From positions 1-41,743 of the forward strand of contig DYHD01000011.1 of NCBI GenBank assembly GCA_020724365.1: 41,743 nt of DNA, in the 5' to 3' direction. Both the position numbers and the translations under genes were made by a program. Source of the stretch: Thermodesulfovibrio yellowstonii (GTDB taxonomy: Bacteria > Nitrospirota > Thermodesulfovibrionia > Thermodesulfovibrionales > Dissulfurispiraceae). The notes under the pieces were generated by a model that did no database searches, was not told the origin of the DNA, and saw nothing but the letters and a program-made list of their open reading frames with translations. Position 1 is the first letter of the stretch, and every line of letters begins with the position of its first letter. Positions 25,551 through 34,206 of this stretch are shown piece after piece.

Positions 25551-26479
25551 ACTCAACACTATTTGAAAAACCAAATCTATCTGTACGAATTGGCTCTCTT
25601 AACCTCAAAAATCCTGTAATGACTGCATCAGGCACATTCGGATATGGTGAAGAGTATTCAGAATTCCTCGATATCGATAGACTTGGTGCGATAGTCGTTA
25701 AAGGTCTTTCAATTAAACCAAAGAAAGGCAACCCAACCCCAAGAATCATTGAGACGCCTGCCGGTATGCTCAACGCCATAGGCTTGCAGAATATTGGCAT
25801 TGAGACATTTATTAAAGATAAACTGCCTTTTTTAAGGCAATTTAGCACCCCTGTAATTGTCAATTTCTTTGGCGACACTATTGATGAATATATTAAATCT
25901 GCAGAGACTCTTTGCGATGCTAAGGGTGTTCAAGCCCTTGAGATGAATGTCTCCTGCCCGAATAAAGAGGCAGGATGGTGTATCTTCGGGACAAATCCTG
26001 AAACATTGAGGCAAGTCGTATCAGTAGTTAGAAAAGTTACACATCTTCCGCTAATAGTAAAACTTTCTCCAAATGTTACCGACATAGGTTTAATGGCAAG
26101 GGTTGTAGAAGACTCAGGAGCTGATGCAATATCCCTTATAAATACGATAACAGGTATGTGTGTTGATATAGTTCAAAGAAAGCCCTTACTTGCTAATATT
26201 ACTGGCGGGCTTTCAGGCCCTGCCATTAGACCAATTGCAGTAAGAATGGTCTGGGAGGTTAGTAAGGCAGTTAAAATACCCATTATAGGCATGGGCGGTA
26301 TAATGACTTATAAAGATGCTCTTGAGTTTTTTATTGTGGGTGCTAAAGCAGTGGCAATAGGTACGGCTAACTTTATAAATCCATGTGCAACTATTGATGT
26401 TATTGATGGCATTGAAAAATTCATGCTTGAGCAAAAAATTACAGATATCAATCAGATTATAGGAAGCCTTAGAATTTAA
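25541..26479 (+). CDS. pyrD: Dihydroorotate dehydrogenase, class 1B catalytic subunit PyrD
   Basis: A 312-residue FMN TIM-barrel enzyme oxidising dihydroorotate to orotate. Diagnostic stretches are LKNPVMTASGTFGYG (about 22-36), GLQNIGIETF, and MNVSCPNKEAGWCIFG near 134-149, whose SCPN cysteine is the class 1 catalytic base. GGLSGPAIRPIA and IGMGGIMTYKDALEF bind FMN phosphate. The PyrK partner overlaps its start. ATG 25541 or 25547 are both possible. A hairpin terminator follows. Confidence 0.96.
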   Translation: MAMNSTLFEKPNLSVRIGSLNLKNPVMTASGTFGYGEEYSEFLDIDRLGAIVVKGLSIKPKKGNPTPRIIETPAGMLNAIGLQNIGIETFIKDKLPFLRQFSTPVIVNFFGDTIDEYIKSAETLCDAKGVQALEMNVSCPNKEAGWCIFGTNPETLRQVVSVVRKVTHLPLIVKLSPNVTDIGLMARVVEDSGADAISLINTITGMCVDIVQRKPLLANITGGLSGPAIRPIAVRMVWEVSKAVKIPIIGMGGIMTYKDALEFFIVGAKAVAIGTANFINPCATIDVIDGIEKFMLEQKITDINQIIGSLRI

Positions 26480-26492
26480 ATTATATAAATGC

Positions 26493-26528
26493 CCGAACAT
26501 TCATACCACTACTGTCATGAATGTTCGG
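26493..26528. terminator. Bidirectional hairpin terminator between pyrD and trxB-like gene
   Basis: CCGAACATTCAT (26493-26504) pairs perfectly with ATGAATGTTCGG (26517-26528) over 12 bp with a 12-nt loop. It lies between convergent genes and is followed by short T-rich runs on both strands (GGTTTAATA plus; GGGCATTTATA minus). The T tracts are weak, so efficiency is uncertain. Confidence 0.6.
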
Positions 26529-26546
26529 TTTAATACAAGCTATATT

Positions 26547-27491
26547 TTATCCATGCCAATCATATCTCCTTCTTTTTCTATGGAAGATATATTTTTCAGC
26601 AGATAGAGCGGCAACACATCCATTTGAAGCTGCAACGATAACCTGCCTCACCTCAGTGCAGGTAACATCGCCTACCGCAAATACACCAGCAATATTGCTC
26701 TCCATCATCCTATTTGTTGCTATACAGTCATTATCAGACAGCTCAAGGGAGCCTTGTAAGAAATCAATTATCGGTTTACTACCGTGAAAGTAAACAAATA
26801 CACCTGATAGCTCTAAATCTGATTCATTACCATTAGTATCTTTAAGCCTTATCTTCTCTACTACTTCATTGCCTTCAATTGCAGAGACGCTTTGCCCTAA
26901 GAGTAGTTTCAAGTTTTTTATTGACAGATCAGGATTGTCATCATGCACCTTAAGTTTTTGTGATGAAGATATTAGATATACAGTCTCAGCGAATCTTGTA
27001 AGGACAGCAGCTTCTTTTACAGCTTCTGCAGAGTCCCCAAGAACACACACCCTCTTGCCCTTGAAAAAAGCAGCATCACAGATAGCACAATAACTTACTC
27101 CCCTGCCTAAAAACTCTGCCTCTCCTTTTATTGTAGGTTTTCTTCCCATAGCGCCTGTGGCTATGATAACCGTCTTGCTTCGAAAGGAGTTATCCATAGT
27201 AAATACCTCTTTTATGTCACCGTTTAGGGACACACCGATAACCTGCGACTCAAGATATTCAGCACCGAAATCAAGAGCTTGCTTGCGAAAGATATTCAAG
27301 AGTTCTATGCCTGAAATAGGCTTTTCAAGACCAGGGTAGTTTTCAATAAGGCTTGCATATGCAATGGCTCCAGCAGTAGAAGATTTATCAATTACAATGG
27401 TTTTCAATTTCGCTCTTGCAGCATACTGGGCAGCACTAAGACCTGCAGGACCTCCCCCGATTATAATCACATCATATAATATACCTTCCAT
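26547..27491 (-). CDS. trxB: Thioredoxin-reductase-like FAD/NAD(P) disulfide oxidoreductase
   Basis: From ATG 27491 (AGGAGG upstream) the protein has 314 residues. The FAD dinucleotide motif VIIIGGGPAGLSAAQYAARA comes first, the redox pair C-A-I-C lies in VSYCAICDAAF, and the C-terminal FAD motif is GVFAVGDVTCTEVRQVIVAA. These define low-molecular-weight TrxB. The NADPH-binding part (VCVLGDSAEAVKEAAVL) has GDSAEA where classical TrxB has GGGDSA, and the usual HRR phosphate-binding motif is not evident. It may therefore prefer NADH or ferredoxin-type donors. A longer start at 27515 lacks an RBS. Confidence 0.88.
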   Translation of the reverse strand: MEGILYDVIIIGGGPAGLSAAQYAARAKLKTIVIDKSSTAGAIAYASLIENYPGLEKPISGIELLNIFRKQALDFGAEYLESQVIGVSLNGDIKEVFTMDNSFRSKTVIIATGAMGRKPTIKGEAEFLGRGVSYCAICDAAFFKGKRVCVLGDSAEAVKEAAVLTRFAETVYLISSSQKLKVHDDNPDLSIKNLKLLLGQSVSAIEGNEVVEKIRLKDTNGNESDLELSGVFVYFHGSKPIIDFLQGSLELSDNDCIATNRMMESNIAGVFAVGDVTCTEVRQVIVAASNGCVAALSAEKYIFHRKRRRYDWHG

Positions 27492-27556
27492 ACTACCTCC
27501 TAAAACTGTATTCATTTCACCTGAAAATACCTCTTATAAGACATTCAAGCTGAAAG

Positions 27557-28633
27557 CTAATTGCATTTTTTGGATAAATTATAGCTTTCAGATATTGTCT
27601 CTAAGAGGGCATCAAGCAATCCTTCTTCTTTAACCTTTTTTGTAATCTCACCTCTTTTAAAAACAAGCCCCATTTTTTTACCCCCTGCAATCCCGAAATC
27701 AGCCTCTTTTGCTTCACCTGGACCATTTACCACACATCCCATTACAGCAACAGTTATTGGTTCTTTGATATCCTTAAGTGCATCTTCAACCTTTTCAGCA
27801 AGGCTTTGAAGATTAATTCTGCATCTTCCACAGGTAGGACAGGAAATTATCTCAGGACCTTTCTTGCGGATACCAAGAGATTTGAGGATTTCATAAGCGA
27901 CCCTTATTTCTTCTTGAGGTGGTGCGGTCAGAGACACCCTTAATGTATCTCCTATACCTTCTGAAAGTAAGATGCCTATACCGACTGAGCTTTTGATTAT
28001 ACCGCTGGACGGTGGACCTGCTTCTGATATGCCAATATGGAGAGGATAATCATATTTTTTCGAGAATAGCCTATATGATTCAATGGTAAGTAAAGCATTT
28101 GAAGCTTTTAAAGATATTTCAACATCCTGAAAATCAATATCTTGGAGGATTTCTAAATGTCTCTCTGCACTCTCAACTATGGCTTCTGGAGTTGGATGAC
28201 CATATTTTTCAATCAGACCCTTTTCGAGTGAGCCTGCATTGACTCCTATTCTAATAGGGATACCCTGTTGTTTAGCAAGGGTTACCACTTCTTTGACTTT
28301 CCACATAGCCCCGATATTTCCGGGATTGATCCTTATCTCATCAACCCCTTGTTCGATAGCCTCTACTGCAAGCCTCCAGTGGAAATGTATATCGGCTATC
28401 ACAGGTATGGTAATTGACTTTTTTATTCTGCCAAGTTTTGATGCTGCATCCATATCAGGCACTGCAATTCTTATGGCTTCACAACCAGCAGCTTCGAGAG
28501 AGAGTATTTGTCTGACGGTAGCATCTACATTTCTTGTGTCAGTCTTTGTCATTGTTTGAACTGATACTGGATTGTTACCACCTATCTGCAGATTTCCAAC
28601 TTTTATTATTCGGGTTTTTTTTCTTTCAATCAT
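27557..28633 (-). CDS. ispG: 4-hydroxy-3-methylbut-2-enyl-diphosphate synthase IspG (GcpE)
   Basis: From ATG 28633 the protein has 358 residues. It catalyses the sixth step of the MEP isoprenoid pathway with a [4Fe-4S] cluster. PVSVQTMTKTDTRNVDATV and RINPGNIGAMWKV are signatures of the TIM-barrel part. Cluster cysteines are in SCPTCGRCRINL, with VMGCVVNGPGEAKEADFGIAG providing the third ligand and the Glu. An 18-codon N-terminal extension from 28687 looks unlike the family. It is the short bacterial type without an insert domain. Confidence 0.94.
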   Translation of the reverse strand: MIERKKTRIIKVGNLQIGGNNPVSVQTMTKTDTRNVDATVRQILSLEAAGCEAIRIAVPDMDAASKLGRIKKSITIPVIADIHFHWRLAVEAIEQGVDEIRINPGNIGAMWKVKEVVTLAKQQGIPIRIGVNAGSLEKGLIEKYGHPTPEAIVESAERHLEILQDIDFQDVEISLKASNALLTIESYRLFSKKYDYPLHIGISEAGPPSSGIIKSSVGIGILLSEGIGDTLRVSLTAPPQEEIRVAYEILKSLGIRKKGPEIISCPTCGRCRINLQSLAEKVEDALKDIKEPITVAVMGCVVNGPGEAKEADFGIAGGKKMGLVFKRGEITKKVKEEGLLDALLETISESYNLSKKCN

Positions 28634-28739
28634 TATCAAATTTCCAGAGATTGAGGTTTTTTGAAGATTCTGACCATGCCTTGCCATATAAAAGCGAAGC
28701 TAAAATACATGTTTAAAATGTTTTCTTTATTAATAAAAT

Positions 28740-29735
28740 TCATTCTGAAATAGTGGCATTCCTTATTTTAGTTATAGAAGCATTATGCTCTTGCAATGTC
28801 TTTGAGAAGATATGTGTTCCATCTCTCCGTGAGACAAAATATAGATATGGAACATTAGCAGGATAAAGAGCCGCTATTATAGATTTTATGCTGGGCGATG
28901 CAATAGGTCCCGGCGGCAATCCGCTTATAATGTAAGTATTATAAGGACTTTTAATTTTGAGATCCTCTCTTGTTATTTTATTGTCATAAGACTTAACCCC
29001 ATAAATTGCTGTAGGATCAGCCTGAAGCGGCATTTTTATCTTGAGCCTGTTATGATATACGGCAGATATAATAGCCCTTTCCTCATCAACGACGGCTTCC
29101 CTTTCAATGATAGATGCAAGAGTCAGCACCTCATTTTCAGTCCATTTTAACTCTATCTGCCGTTTCCTCATTTCTTCTGTATATTCTTTTCTTAACTTAT
29201 TTACCATTATACTGATTATATATTCTGGTGATGCCCCCTTTGGAAGTCTGTAAGTTTCAGGGAAGAGATAACCTTCAATGCTTGGTGAATGTATGTAAAG
29301 AGATTGAAGAATCTCTTTGTCTTTAGAAAGCTTTATGAATGTATCGTAGTCGCTTAGCCCAATTGCTTCTAATTTTCTTGCAATCTCGTAAATGCTGTCC
29401 CCTTCATTAATCGTGAGCCAATATTCTATTACTTCTCCTGCAAGAAGCTTTTGAAAAACCTGCCAAGGGGTAAGTCTCCCCTTGAATAAATAAAATCCAG
29501 CCCTGATCTTTTTATCGAGACCATAGATTTTACCAACCAGCAGGAATATAAATGTATCTCTTATAATATCTTTTTCTGCGAGACTTTTAAGTGCTTGCCT
29601 ATAAGAGGCGCCTTTGGAAATTTCTATTTCGATTACGGATTTTTCTGTAGTCACAGGGACTAATAATTGAAAACTTAAATAAACGCTGATTGATAATACA
29701 AAAATAATTGCTACTAAAATTAATCTTATTTTCAT
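28740..29735 (-). CDS. mltG: Endolytic peptidoglycan transglycosylase MltG (YceG-like)
   Basis: A 331-residue protein. A membrane anchor lies at about 5-25, then a LysM-like part (YWLTINEGDSIYEIARKLEA), then the YceG catalytic domain. The catalytic Glu is in TLASIIEREAVVDEERAIIS. PLQADPTAIYG and SPYNTYIISGLPPGPIASPS are conserved active-site walls. MltG cuts nascent glycan strands and limits their length. The length is normal, with an N-terminal anchor rather than a lipobox. It lies upstream of ispG on the same strand with a 106-bp gap. Confidence 0.95.
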   Translation of the reverse strand: MKIRLILVAIIFVLSISVYLSFQLLVPVTTEKSVIEIEISKGASYRQALKSLAEKDIIRDTFIFLLVGKIYGLDKKIRAGFYLFKGRLTPWQVFQKLLAGEVIEYWLTINEGDSIYEIARKLEAIGLSDYDTFIKLSKDKEILQSLYIHSPSIEGYLFPETYRLPKGASPEYIISIMVNKLRKEYTEEMRKRQIELKWTENEVLTLASIIEREAVVDEERAIISAVYHNRLKIKMPLQADPTAIYGVKSYDNKITREDLKIKSPYNTYIISGLPPGPIASPSIKSIIAALYPANVPYLYFVSRRDGTHIFSKTLQEHNASITKIRNATISE

Positions 29736-30131
29736 AATTTATAATGTCTTACAGTAAGCGATTACTATTATAACATTTCACCCGAAACAAGACATAATAA
29801 GGTGTCATCTCCTAAATCCCGATTTGGATATATTGAATACTGGTAGAACAAGCGTCTGCCTGTGCGTTGCCTGACTGTGAACATCTCTCAGGCAGGCACG
29901 CAGACAGGTCTCGCCTGTCCTACTGAATTAGGGATGTTAAAAAATTCTATATCAGGATTGAGCCATCTCTAGAATTCAGCAAGTTATCCCGAAAAATAGA
30001 GATTGGAAATGTTAAAATTATATATCCAATTCATCTTAACTTTAAAAGGATTAGTTTGAGCATAGTCAAAAAACAAAACATTATCTCTACCAAACAAAAT
30101 ATCATTTTTTTGAAAAAGTAAGGGACCACCC
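29736..30131. other. 396-bp divergent intergenic region with a dispersed repeat
   Basis: This gap lies between mltG (minus) and the ABC-2 operon (plus). It contains repeat copy B (29811-29961). The remaining AT-rich 170 bp before ATG 30132 shows no gene I can support; it presumably holds the ABC operon promoter. Confidence 0.6.
29811..29961 (+). repeat. Dispersed palindromic repeat, copy B (MITE-like)
   Basis: It begins CCTAAATCCCGATTTGGATA and ends GAATTAGGGATGTTAAAAAA followed by TTCTATATCAGGATTG. The centre is a long imperfect hairpin: GCGTCTGCCTGTGCGTTGCC against GGCAGGCACGCAGACAGG. It is the reverse orientation of copy C (35030-35199), to which it is clearly related along its whole length. 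Confidence 0.75.
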
Positions 30132-30977
30132 ATGATTGAGATTTCAGAAATTACCAAGACTTATACTACAAATCAAACAAAGACTATCGCTGTTGATAAT
30201 CTATCACTTAACATAGCAAGGGGCTTGGTATTTGGGCTTTTAGGTCCTAATGGTGCTGGCAAGACAACTATAATTAAGATTCTCACTACCCTTTCTAAGC
30301 CAGATACTGGAAGATGCATTATTGATGGATTTGATATCACTACTAATCCAATTGAAATTAAGAAACGAATAGGGGTTGTGCCTCAGGAGAATAATCTTGA
30401 CCGAGAACTTACAGCATGGGAAAACCTTCTTATATATGGCATGCTTCATGATGTCAAGGATTTAGAAGCAAAAATTGAGAAATCTCTTAAAATGGTTGAA
30501 CTTTGGGAAAGAAAAGATTCAATAGTCTCTCATTTCTCAGGGGGGATGCAAAGAAGGCTACTCCTGGCAAGAGCCATGCTTCCAGAGCCTTCAATATTAT
30601 TTTTAGATGAACCCACTATCGGGCTCGACCCGCAGATAAGAAGGCAGATGTGGGATGTAATTAGAAAGACCAAGATGCAAGGTAGAACTGTTGTAATAAC
30701 CACTCATTACATAGAAGAGGCTGAAACCCTCTGTGATTTAATAGGCATCTTATCTAAAGGAAGACTTGTTGCCATTGACACCCCAGATAATCTCAAGACT
30801 ATGGTTGGAAGGTATGTAGTAGATATCATAGATGAGGAAGGGCATTTGAACCAGCACATATTTAAGAGCCGTGAGGAGGCTCATGAGATGGCATCAAGGT
30901 TAAACAACTGCTCTGTGACTATCAGGAAATCAAATCTTGAGGATGTATTTATTAAGATTACTGGAGAGAGGATTTAA
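30132..30977 (+). CDS. ABC-2-type exporter ATP-binding protein (NodI/DrrA-like)
   Basis: A 281-residue ATPase with Walker A GLLGPNGAGKTTIIK (about 36-50), Q-loop VVPQENNLD, signature SHFSGGMQRRLLLARAM, Walker B SILFLDEPTIGLDP and H-loop TTHYIEEAE. A C-terminal DrrA/NodI-type regulatory tail (about 220-281) ends NLEDVFIKITGE. Together with the permease that begins on its stop codon it forms a two-gene ABC-2 exporter. The substrate may be a drug, polysaccharide or lipid; nothing here decides. Confidence 0.92.
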   Translation: MIEISEITKTYTTNQTKTIAVDNLSLNIARGLVFGLLGPNGAGKTTIIKILTTLSKPDTGRCIIDGFDITTNPIEIKKRIGVVPQENNLDRELTAWENLLIYGMLHDVKDLEAKIEKSLKMVELWERKDSIVSHFSGGMQRRLLLARAMLPEPSILFLDEPTIGLDPQIRRQMWDVIRKTKMQGRTVVITTHYIEEAETLCDLIGILSKGRLVAIDTPDNLKTMVGRYVVDIIDEEGHLNQHIFKSREEAHEMASRLNNCSVTIRKSNLEDVFIKITGERI

Positions 30978-31723
30978 TGAAAAAATCTGGCTGGTATCCA
31001 ATATTTTTAAGAGAGATGCTTCTTTTCAGAAGAAAGCTTCTGAAGCTGGGTTATATATTTTCTGCTATGGTAATCCCTATAATCTACCTGCTTGCTTTTG
31101 GGTTTGGACTGGGTAGAGACATAACGATTCAGGGAGGTGATTATCTCAGTTTTCTCATACCAGGACTTGTTGCAATGAGTTCAATGAATAATTCATACAC
31201 TTGGGTATCGAGCACCCTGAATCTTAACAGGATTTACTTTAAGACCTTTCAGATATATATTCAGGCTCCTATCAAGGCATCTTCAATAATGATAGGCGAG
31301 GTGCTTGCTGGTATGAGCAAGGGGCTTTTCGCATCTTTCCTAATTATTATAGTAGGATATCTATCATCGCCCACTTTTTATTTGTCGCCTATTTTTATAA
31401 TAGTCCTTTTGCTTAACTGTTTTCTCTTTGCATCTTTGGGGATTATCGCAGGGATGATAACGAAATCTCATGAGGATACCGCTACATATTCCAATTTCTT
31501 TATAATGCCGATGGCTTTTTTTAGCGGTACTTTTTTCCCTGTTGATAAGCTTCCTATTTTTATAAAGTCATTTATCTATATCTTTCCTCTCACCCATACA
31601 AACATTGTCATGCGAAAAACAGAACTCGATGTAGAAGGGTTATTATCCTTTTTGGTTTTAGTTGCTTATTCATCAGCTTTTTTCATTTATGGCTCAAGGC
31701 TGATAAAGAAATATAGCGAATAA
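30977..31723 (+). CDS. ABC-2-type exporter permease (NodJ-like)
   Basis: A 248-residue protein with six predicted membrane helices: about 24-43, 58-75, 106-130, 135-165, 170-185 and 224-242. FFSGTFFPVDKLP near residues 178-190 is the characteristic ABC-2 membrane loop. It starts within the last base of the ATPase gene, so the two are coupled. It ends about 70 bp before the convergent rfaE2 gene. Confidence 0.88.
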   Translation: MKKSGWYPIFLREMLLFRRKLLKLGYIFSAMVIPIIYLLAFGFGLGRDITIQGGDYLSFLIPGLVAMSSMNNSYTWVSSTLNLNRIYFKTFQIYIQAPIKASSIMIGEVLAGMSKGLFASFLIIIVGYLSSPTFYLSPIFIIVLLLNCFLFASLGIIAGMITKSHEDTATYSNFFIMPMAFFSGTFFPVDKLPIFIKSFIYIFPLTHTNIVMRKTELDVEGLLSFLVLVAYSSAFFIYGSRLIKKYSE

Positions 31724-31792
31724 GGCTGAGGATTAAAGAAGTATTGCTATTTATAAAATTGAAACCATATGGTCTTTTTATGCACTTAAGTT

Positions 31793-32254
31793 CTAAGATG
31801 AGTTATCAATAATCTTTTTAATAATTGCAGTTGTAGAATATTCTTTAAAATAAGGTAGGCTATAAACTTCAGAAACGAGATCTGATCCCACAATATCTTC
31901 TTTCTTCCAATCTCCACCTTTAACGAGCACATCAGGTCTAATCCTTTTAATCAGTTCATATGGGGTCTCTTCATTGAATATAACAACATAATCAACCATC
32001 TCAAGAGATGAAAGAACTTCCGCTCGCTGATTTTCTGGAATGATTGGCCTGCGAGGTTTAAGGGAACTAACTGATTTGTCTGAATTAAGACCGATTATTA
32101 AAACATCACCAAGTTTCTTAGCCTCTTTAAGATATCTTATGTGCCCAATATGAATAAGATCAAAACAACCGTTTGTGAAAACAAGTTTTTTATTATTAAC
32201 CCTCAGTTGTGCAATCTTATTATCAAGTTCTTGTAAAGATAAATTTCGTCCCAT
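31793..32254 (-). CDS. rfaE2: D-glycero-beta-D-manno-heptose-1-phosphate adenylyltransferase (RfaE2/HldC type)
   Basis: A 153-residue stand-alone nucleotidyltransferase. VFTNGCFDLIHIGHIRYLKE (about 25-44) has the HxGH motif. GLNSDKSVSSLKPRRPIIPE and VKGGDWKKEDIVGSDLV, both near the substrate site, match the C-terminal half of HldE. It makes ADP-heptose for LPS core, supporting a diderm cell. The kinase part is not in the window. NUDIX lies 46 bp upstream on the same strand. Confidence 0.92.
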   Translation of the reverse strand: MGRNLSLQELDNKIAQLRVNNKKLVFTNGCFDLIHIGHIRYLKEAKKLGDVLIIGLNSDKSVSSLKPRRPIIPENQRAEVLSSLEMVDYVVIFNEETPYELIKRIRPDVLVKGGDWKKEDIVGSDLVSEVYSLPYFKEYSTTAIIKKIIDNSS

Positions 32255-32300
32255 AATAAATATGTAATTCCTAACTATTTAGTACTAACTCAAATAGGTA

Positions 32301-32753
32301 CTAAATATTCTCTAATTTTGTATTTAATAGATAGTCTTTAGCCTTTTTGATAATATCTTTATCGCTCCTATAACTTGCTATTAATATGGCTTCATCAATA
32401 TAAAACCATTTTGCTTCATCTACTTCCCAACTATGCTTTTTCAGTTCGCCGTTTAAGCATTTTAATAAATAATATAATACCGTTTTTTTACATTTAACAT
32501 TCGTATCTTTCATATAAAACCAGTATGATTTTTCACCGATAAAATTAACTATCTTGCCATATAGTCCAGTTTCTTCAGCTATTTCGCGGATGGCGGCTTC
32601 TTCAGCATTTTCTCCCTTGTCAATCAATCCTTTGGGCAAAGTCCATATCTTTCCGTTTTTGATTGCAATTAATGCAACCTCTATTTCATTATTTTTTTGC
32701 TTAAATATAACACCACCGGCAGATTTCAAGTATTGTATATTTGCTGGTTTCAT
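32301..32753 (-). CDS. NUDIX hydrolase
   Basis: A 150-residue protein with a complete Nudix box at about residues 42-64: G(5x)E(7x)REIAEETGL, visible as GLIDKGENAEEAAIREIAEE followed by TGLYG. The N-terminal SAGGVIFKQKNNEIEVALI and the size resemble the Ap4A hydrolase/MutT-like group with a WTLPKG motif. It probably hydrolyses a nucleoside diphosphate linked to another group. Substrate unknown. Nearby rfaE2 may be co-transcribed. Confidence 0.88.
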   Translation of the reverse strand: MKPANIQYLKSAGGVIFKQKNNEIEVALIAIKNGKIWTLPKGLIDKGENAEEAAIREIAEETGLYGKIVNFIGEKSYWFYMKDTNVKCKKTVLYYLLKCLNGELKKHSWEVDEAKWFYIDEAILIASYRSDKDIIKKAKDYLLNTKLENI

Positions 32754-32817
32754 GATTTTATGTAGTAATCATTAATGATCAGGCAAAAACTATATTGACA
32801 CACTTAATAATATTTCA

Positions 32818-32841
32818 AACCCTGCGGATTGCCGCAGGGTT
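32818..32841 (-). terminator. GC-rich hairpin terminator
   Basis: AACCCTGCGG (32818-32827) pairs with CCGCAGGGTT (32832-32841), 10 bp closed by a 4-nt loop ATTG. On the minus strand it lies 44 bp downstream of the PA2779-family gene and is followed by GTTTGAAATATT. It probably ends that transcript; the T tract is only moderate. Confidence 0.65.
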
Positions 32842-32884
32842 AATCAAAGACTAAACATAGTAATTAGTAATTTGTAAGCAAACT

Positions 32885-33277
32885 TTATTTTGTAACTATC
32901 ACCCTTCGTCCTGTTATTTGCAATAAAATAACAACCAATATAACGATTACAAGCAGGGCTATTACAACCCCGAGACCATCACCTCCGACCCTTAGTTCAT
33001 CAAGCTGAATGGCAAGTTGGTGAATTTGTTCGTCATCAAGCTGTGAAAGCCTATTGTTAATCTCTTCCTGAGTAAAACCAAGATTTTCAAGTCTTTGTTT
33101 GATTGCTTTCATCTCTAAAACCTTTTGAATTGTCTCGATATCCTTTGTTCTATCAATTCCTGACAAAGCCGATAAATCAGAATCAACGAAGCCTGCCTCA
33201 ACCTTTGGAACTATTGATATTAAGAACATAGCGAAAACAAGATACCATGATATTGGTTTCATAAAAGGTATTTTCAA
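32885..33277 (-). CDS. PA2779-family small membrane-associated protein
   Basis: Starting at TTG 33277 the protein has 130 residues. A signal-type hydrophobic segment covers about 8-22 (WYLVFAMFLISIVPKVEA). The soluble centre carries EMKAIKQRLENLGFTQEEIN and RLSQLDDEQIHQLAIQLDEL. A C-terminal helix (GLGVVIALLVIVILVVILLQ) is followed by TGRRVIV. This is the PA2779 (DUF6627) layout. A GTG at 33289 overlaps the AGGAGG itself, so TTG 33277, 11 nt after it, is preferred; ATG 33262 is possible. The usual PA2778-type cysteine-peptidase partner is absent. Confidence 0.8.
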   Translation of the reverse strand: MKIPFMKPISWYLVFAMFLISIVPKVEAGFVDSDLSALSGIDRTKDIETIQKVLEMKAIKQRLENLGFTQEEINNRLSQLDDEQIHQLAIQLDELRVGGDGLGVVIALLVIVILVVILLQITGRRVIVTK

Positions 33278-33372
33278 GATTATCTTCACCTCCTTTGATT
33301 TTAAATAAAAACTTGAAATTTATTGTTTAATAATACTTCACATAAGGTTATTATGTAAATATTTTTTGCTTG

Positions 33373-33391
33373 CCCAAATCCTGATATAGAA
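33373..33391 (+). repeat. Partial copy E of the dispersed repeat
   Basis: CCCAAATCCTGATATAGAAA resembles the left end of copy C (CCCAAATCCCGATATAGAAT). Only the terminus is recognisable. It coincides with the truncation point of the PIN fragment. Confidence 0.5.
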
Positions 33392-33487
33392 ATTTGCGAT
33401 GACCTCAAGCAGTCTCTTTGAGTTCAAGATATGACTTTCGTCAAGAAACAGTATATCAAAGAAGATGTTGGTATCAACAGCAGAAAA
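33387..33487 (-). pseudogene. PIN-domain toxin fragment, truncated at a repeat
   Basis: The minus-strand frame reads SAVDTNIFFDILFLDE, then a helix HILNSKRLLEVIA, which is the start of a PIN nuclease (VDTN with the first catalytic Asp). It then runs into CCCAAATCCTGATATAGAAA-type sequence at 33373-33391, the end of the dispersed repeat family. The remaining PIN acidic residues are missing. I read it as a gene remnant broken at the repeat. Fragment size is small, so confidence is limited. Confidence 0.45.
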
Positions 33488-33541
33488 GATATTAATTCTA
33501 ATGATCGCTGTCCCTCGTTTTCCCATACCAGCATGTGAAAA

Positions 33542-34156
33542 TCAACCTATCCATACGGTCTTTTTAAAGTCTTTCAGCCCTTCGATGATATGATTGGTGG
33601 TGCCTCTGTATCCAACCTTTAATTCAGATTCAAGGTTATAATGCTTAAGGCATGTCCCGCATGAAAATATTTCCACCCCCATAGCCCCAATATCCTTAAG
33701 GATAGGGATAAATTCCTCGTTAATTGTGGTAAGTTTCACGCCTGCATTGAGGAAAAATATAGTCTGAGGAATCTCTTTTGTAACCTTCATAGTCTCAAAA
33801 AATGCCTTCATTAAAATCTTGCCAAGTTCTTCTTCCTTGCCCATTGTGTCAGTCGCAACGATGAGGAAATAGGCTGAAGGCTGAAGGCTTGTGGTTTGAG
33901 TCAGGGGTTGTTCCACACCTTGTTTTTCCGAGGTAATCTCGCAAGGATAGCCTTTTACAATCTTCACCTGCCAGTAGTTATCCACTTTTATATTTTCGGT
34001 ATAAAAACCATTTTTAGTAGCGAATCTCGAAAGATTGCTGACAGAGGCTTCATTGTCAACTAAAATCTCAATCAAGCCTTCCTGCATTTTAGATAACGCC
34101 TCATCAGCCATTATTACAGGCTTCGGACAGCCTATCCCTCTTGCATCAATAAGCAT
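33542..34156 (-). CDS. yedF: YedF, sulfurtransferase-like selenium metabolism protein
   Basis: A 204-residue protein with two parts. A TusA/SirA-like domain (about 1-72) begins MLIDARGIGCPKPVIMADEA with the CP(K)P motif and Cys10. A DsrE/DrsEF-like domain (about 93-204) contains YFLIVATDTMGKEEELGKIL and EIFSCGTCLKHYN with two cysteines. This fusion is the family whose distribution tracks the selenium-donor gene selD; it may deliver persulfide or selenium. A GGAGA RBS precedes ATG 34156. It lies downstream of an unusual tRNA resembling tRNA-Sec. Confidence 0.88.
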   Translation of the reverse strand: MLIDARGIGCPKPVIMADEALSKMQEGLIEILVDNEASVSNLSRFATKNGFYTENIKVDNYWQVKIVKGYPCEITSEKQGVEQPLTQTTSLQPSAYFLIVATDTMGKEEELGKILMKAFFETMKVTKEIPQTIFFLNAGVKLTTINEEFIPILKDIGAMGVEIFSCGTCLKHYNLESELKVGYRGTTNHIIEGLKDFKKTVWIG

Positions 34157-34206
34157 TTATTCTCTCCTAAAGTAAGATTTTCTGAGAGGTTTTAAAACCT
34201 CATTGC

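Noticed and set aside
28634-28687. 18-codon N-terminal extension of IspG
   Set aside because: No RBS precedes it and the residues do not resemble the family; ATG 28633 gives the usual start.
31764-31773. ACCATATGGT followed by CTTTTT as a terminator
   Set aside because: It is a 10-bp palindrome with no loop; folding would leave only two or three base pairs.
33287-33289. GTG 33289 as start of the PA2779-family protein
   Set aside because: The GTG is part of the AGGAGGTG Shine-Dalgarno itself, leaving no spacing; TTG 33277 fits better.
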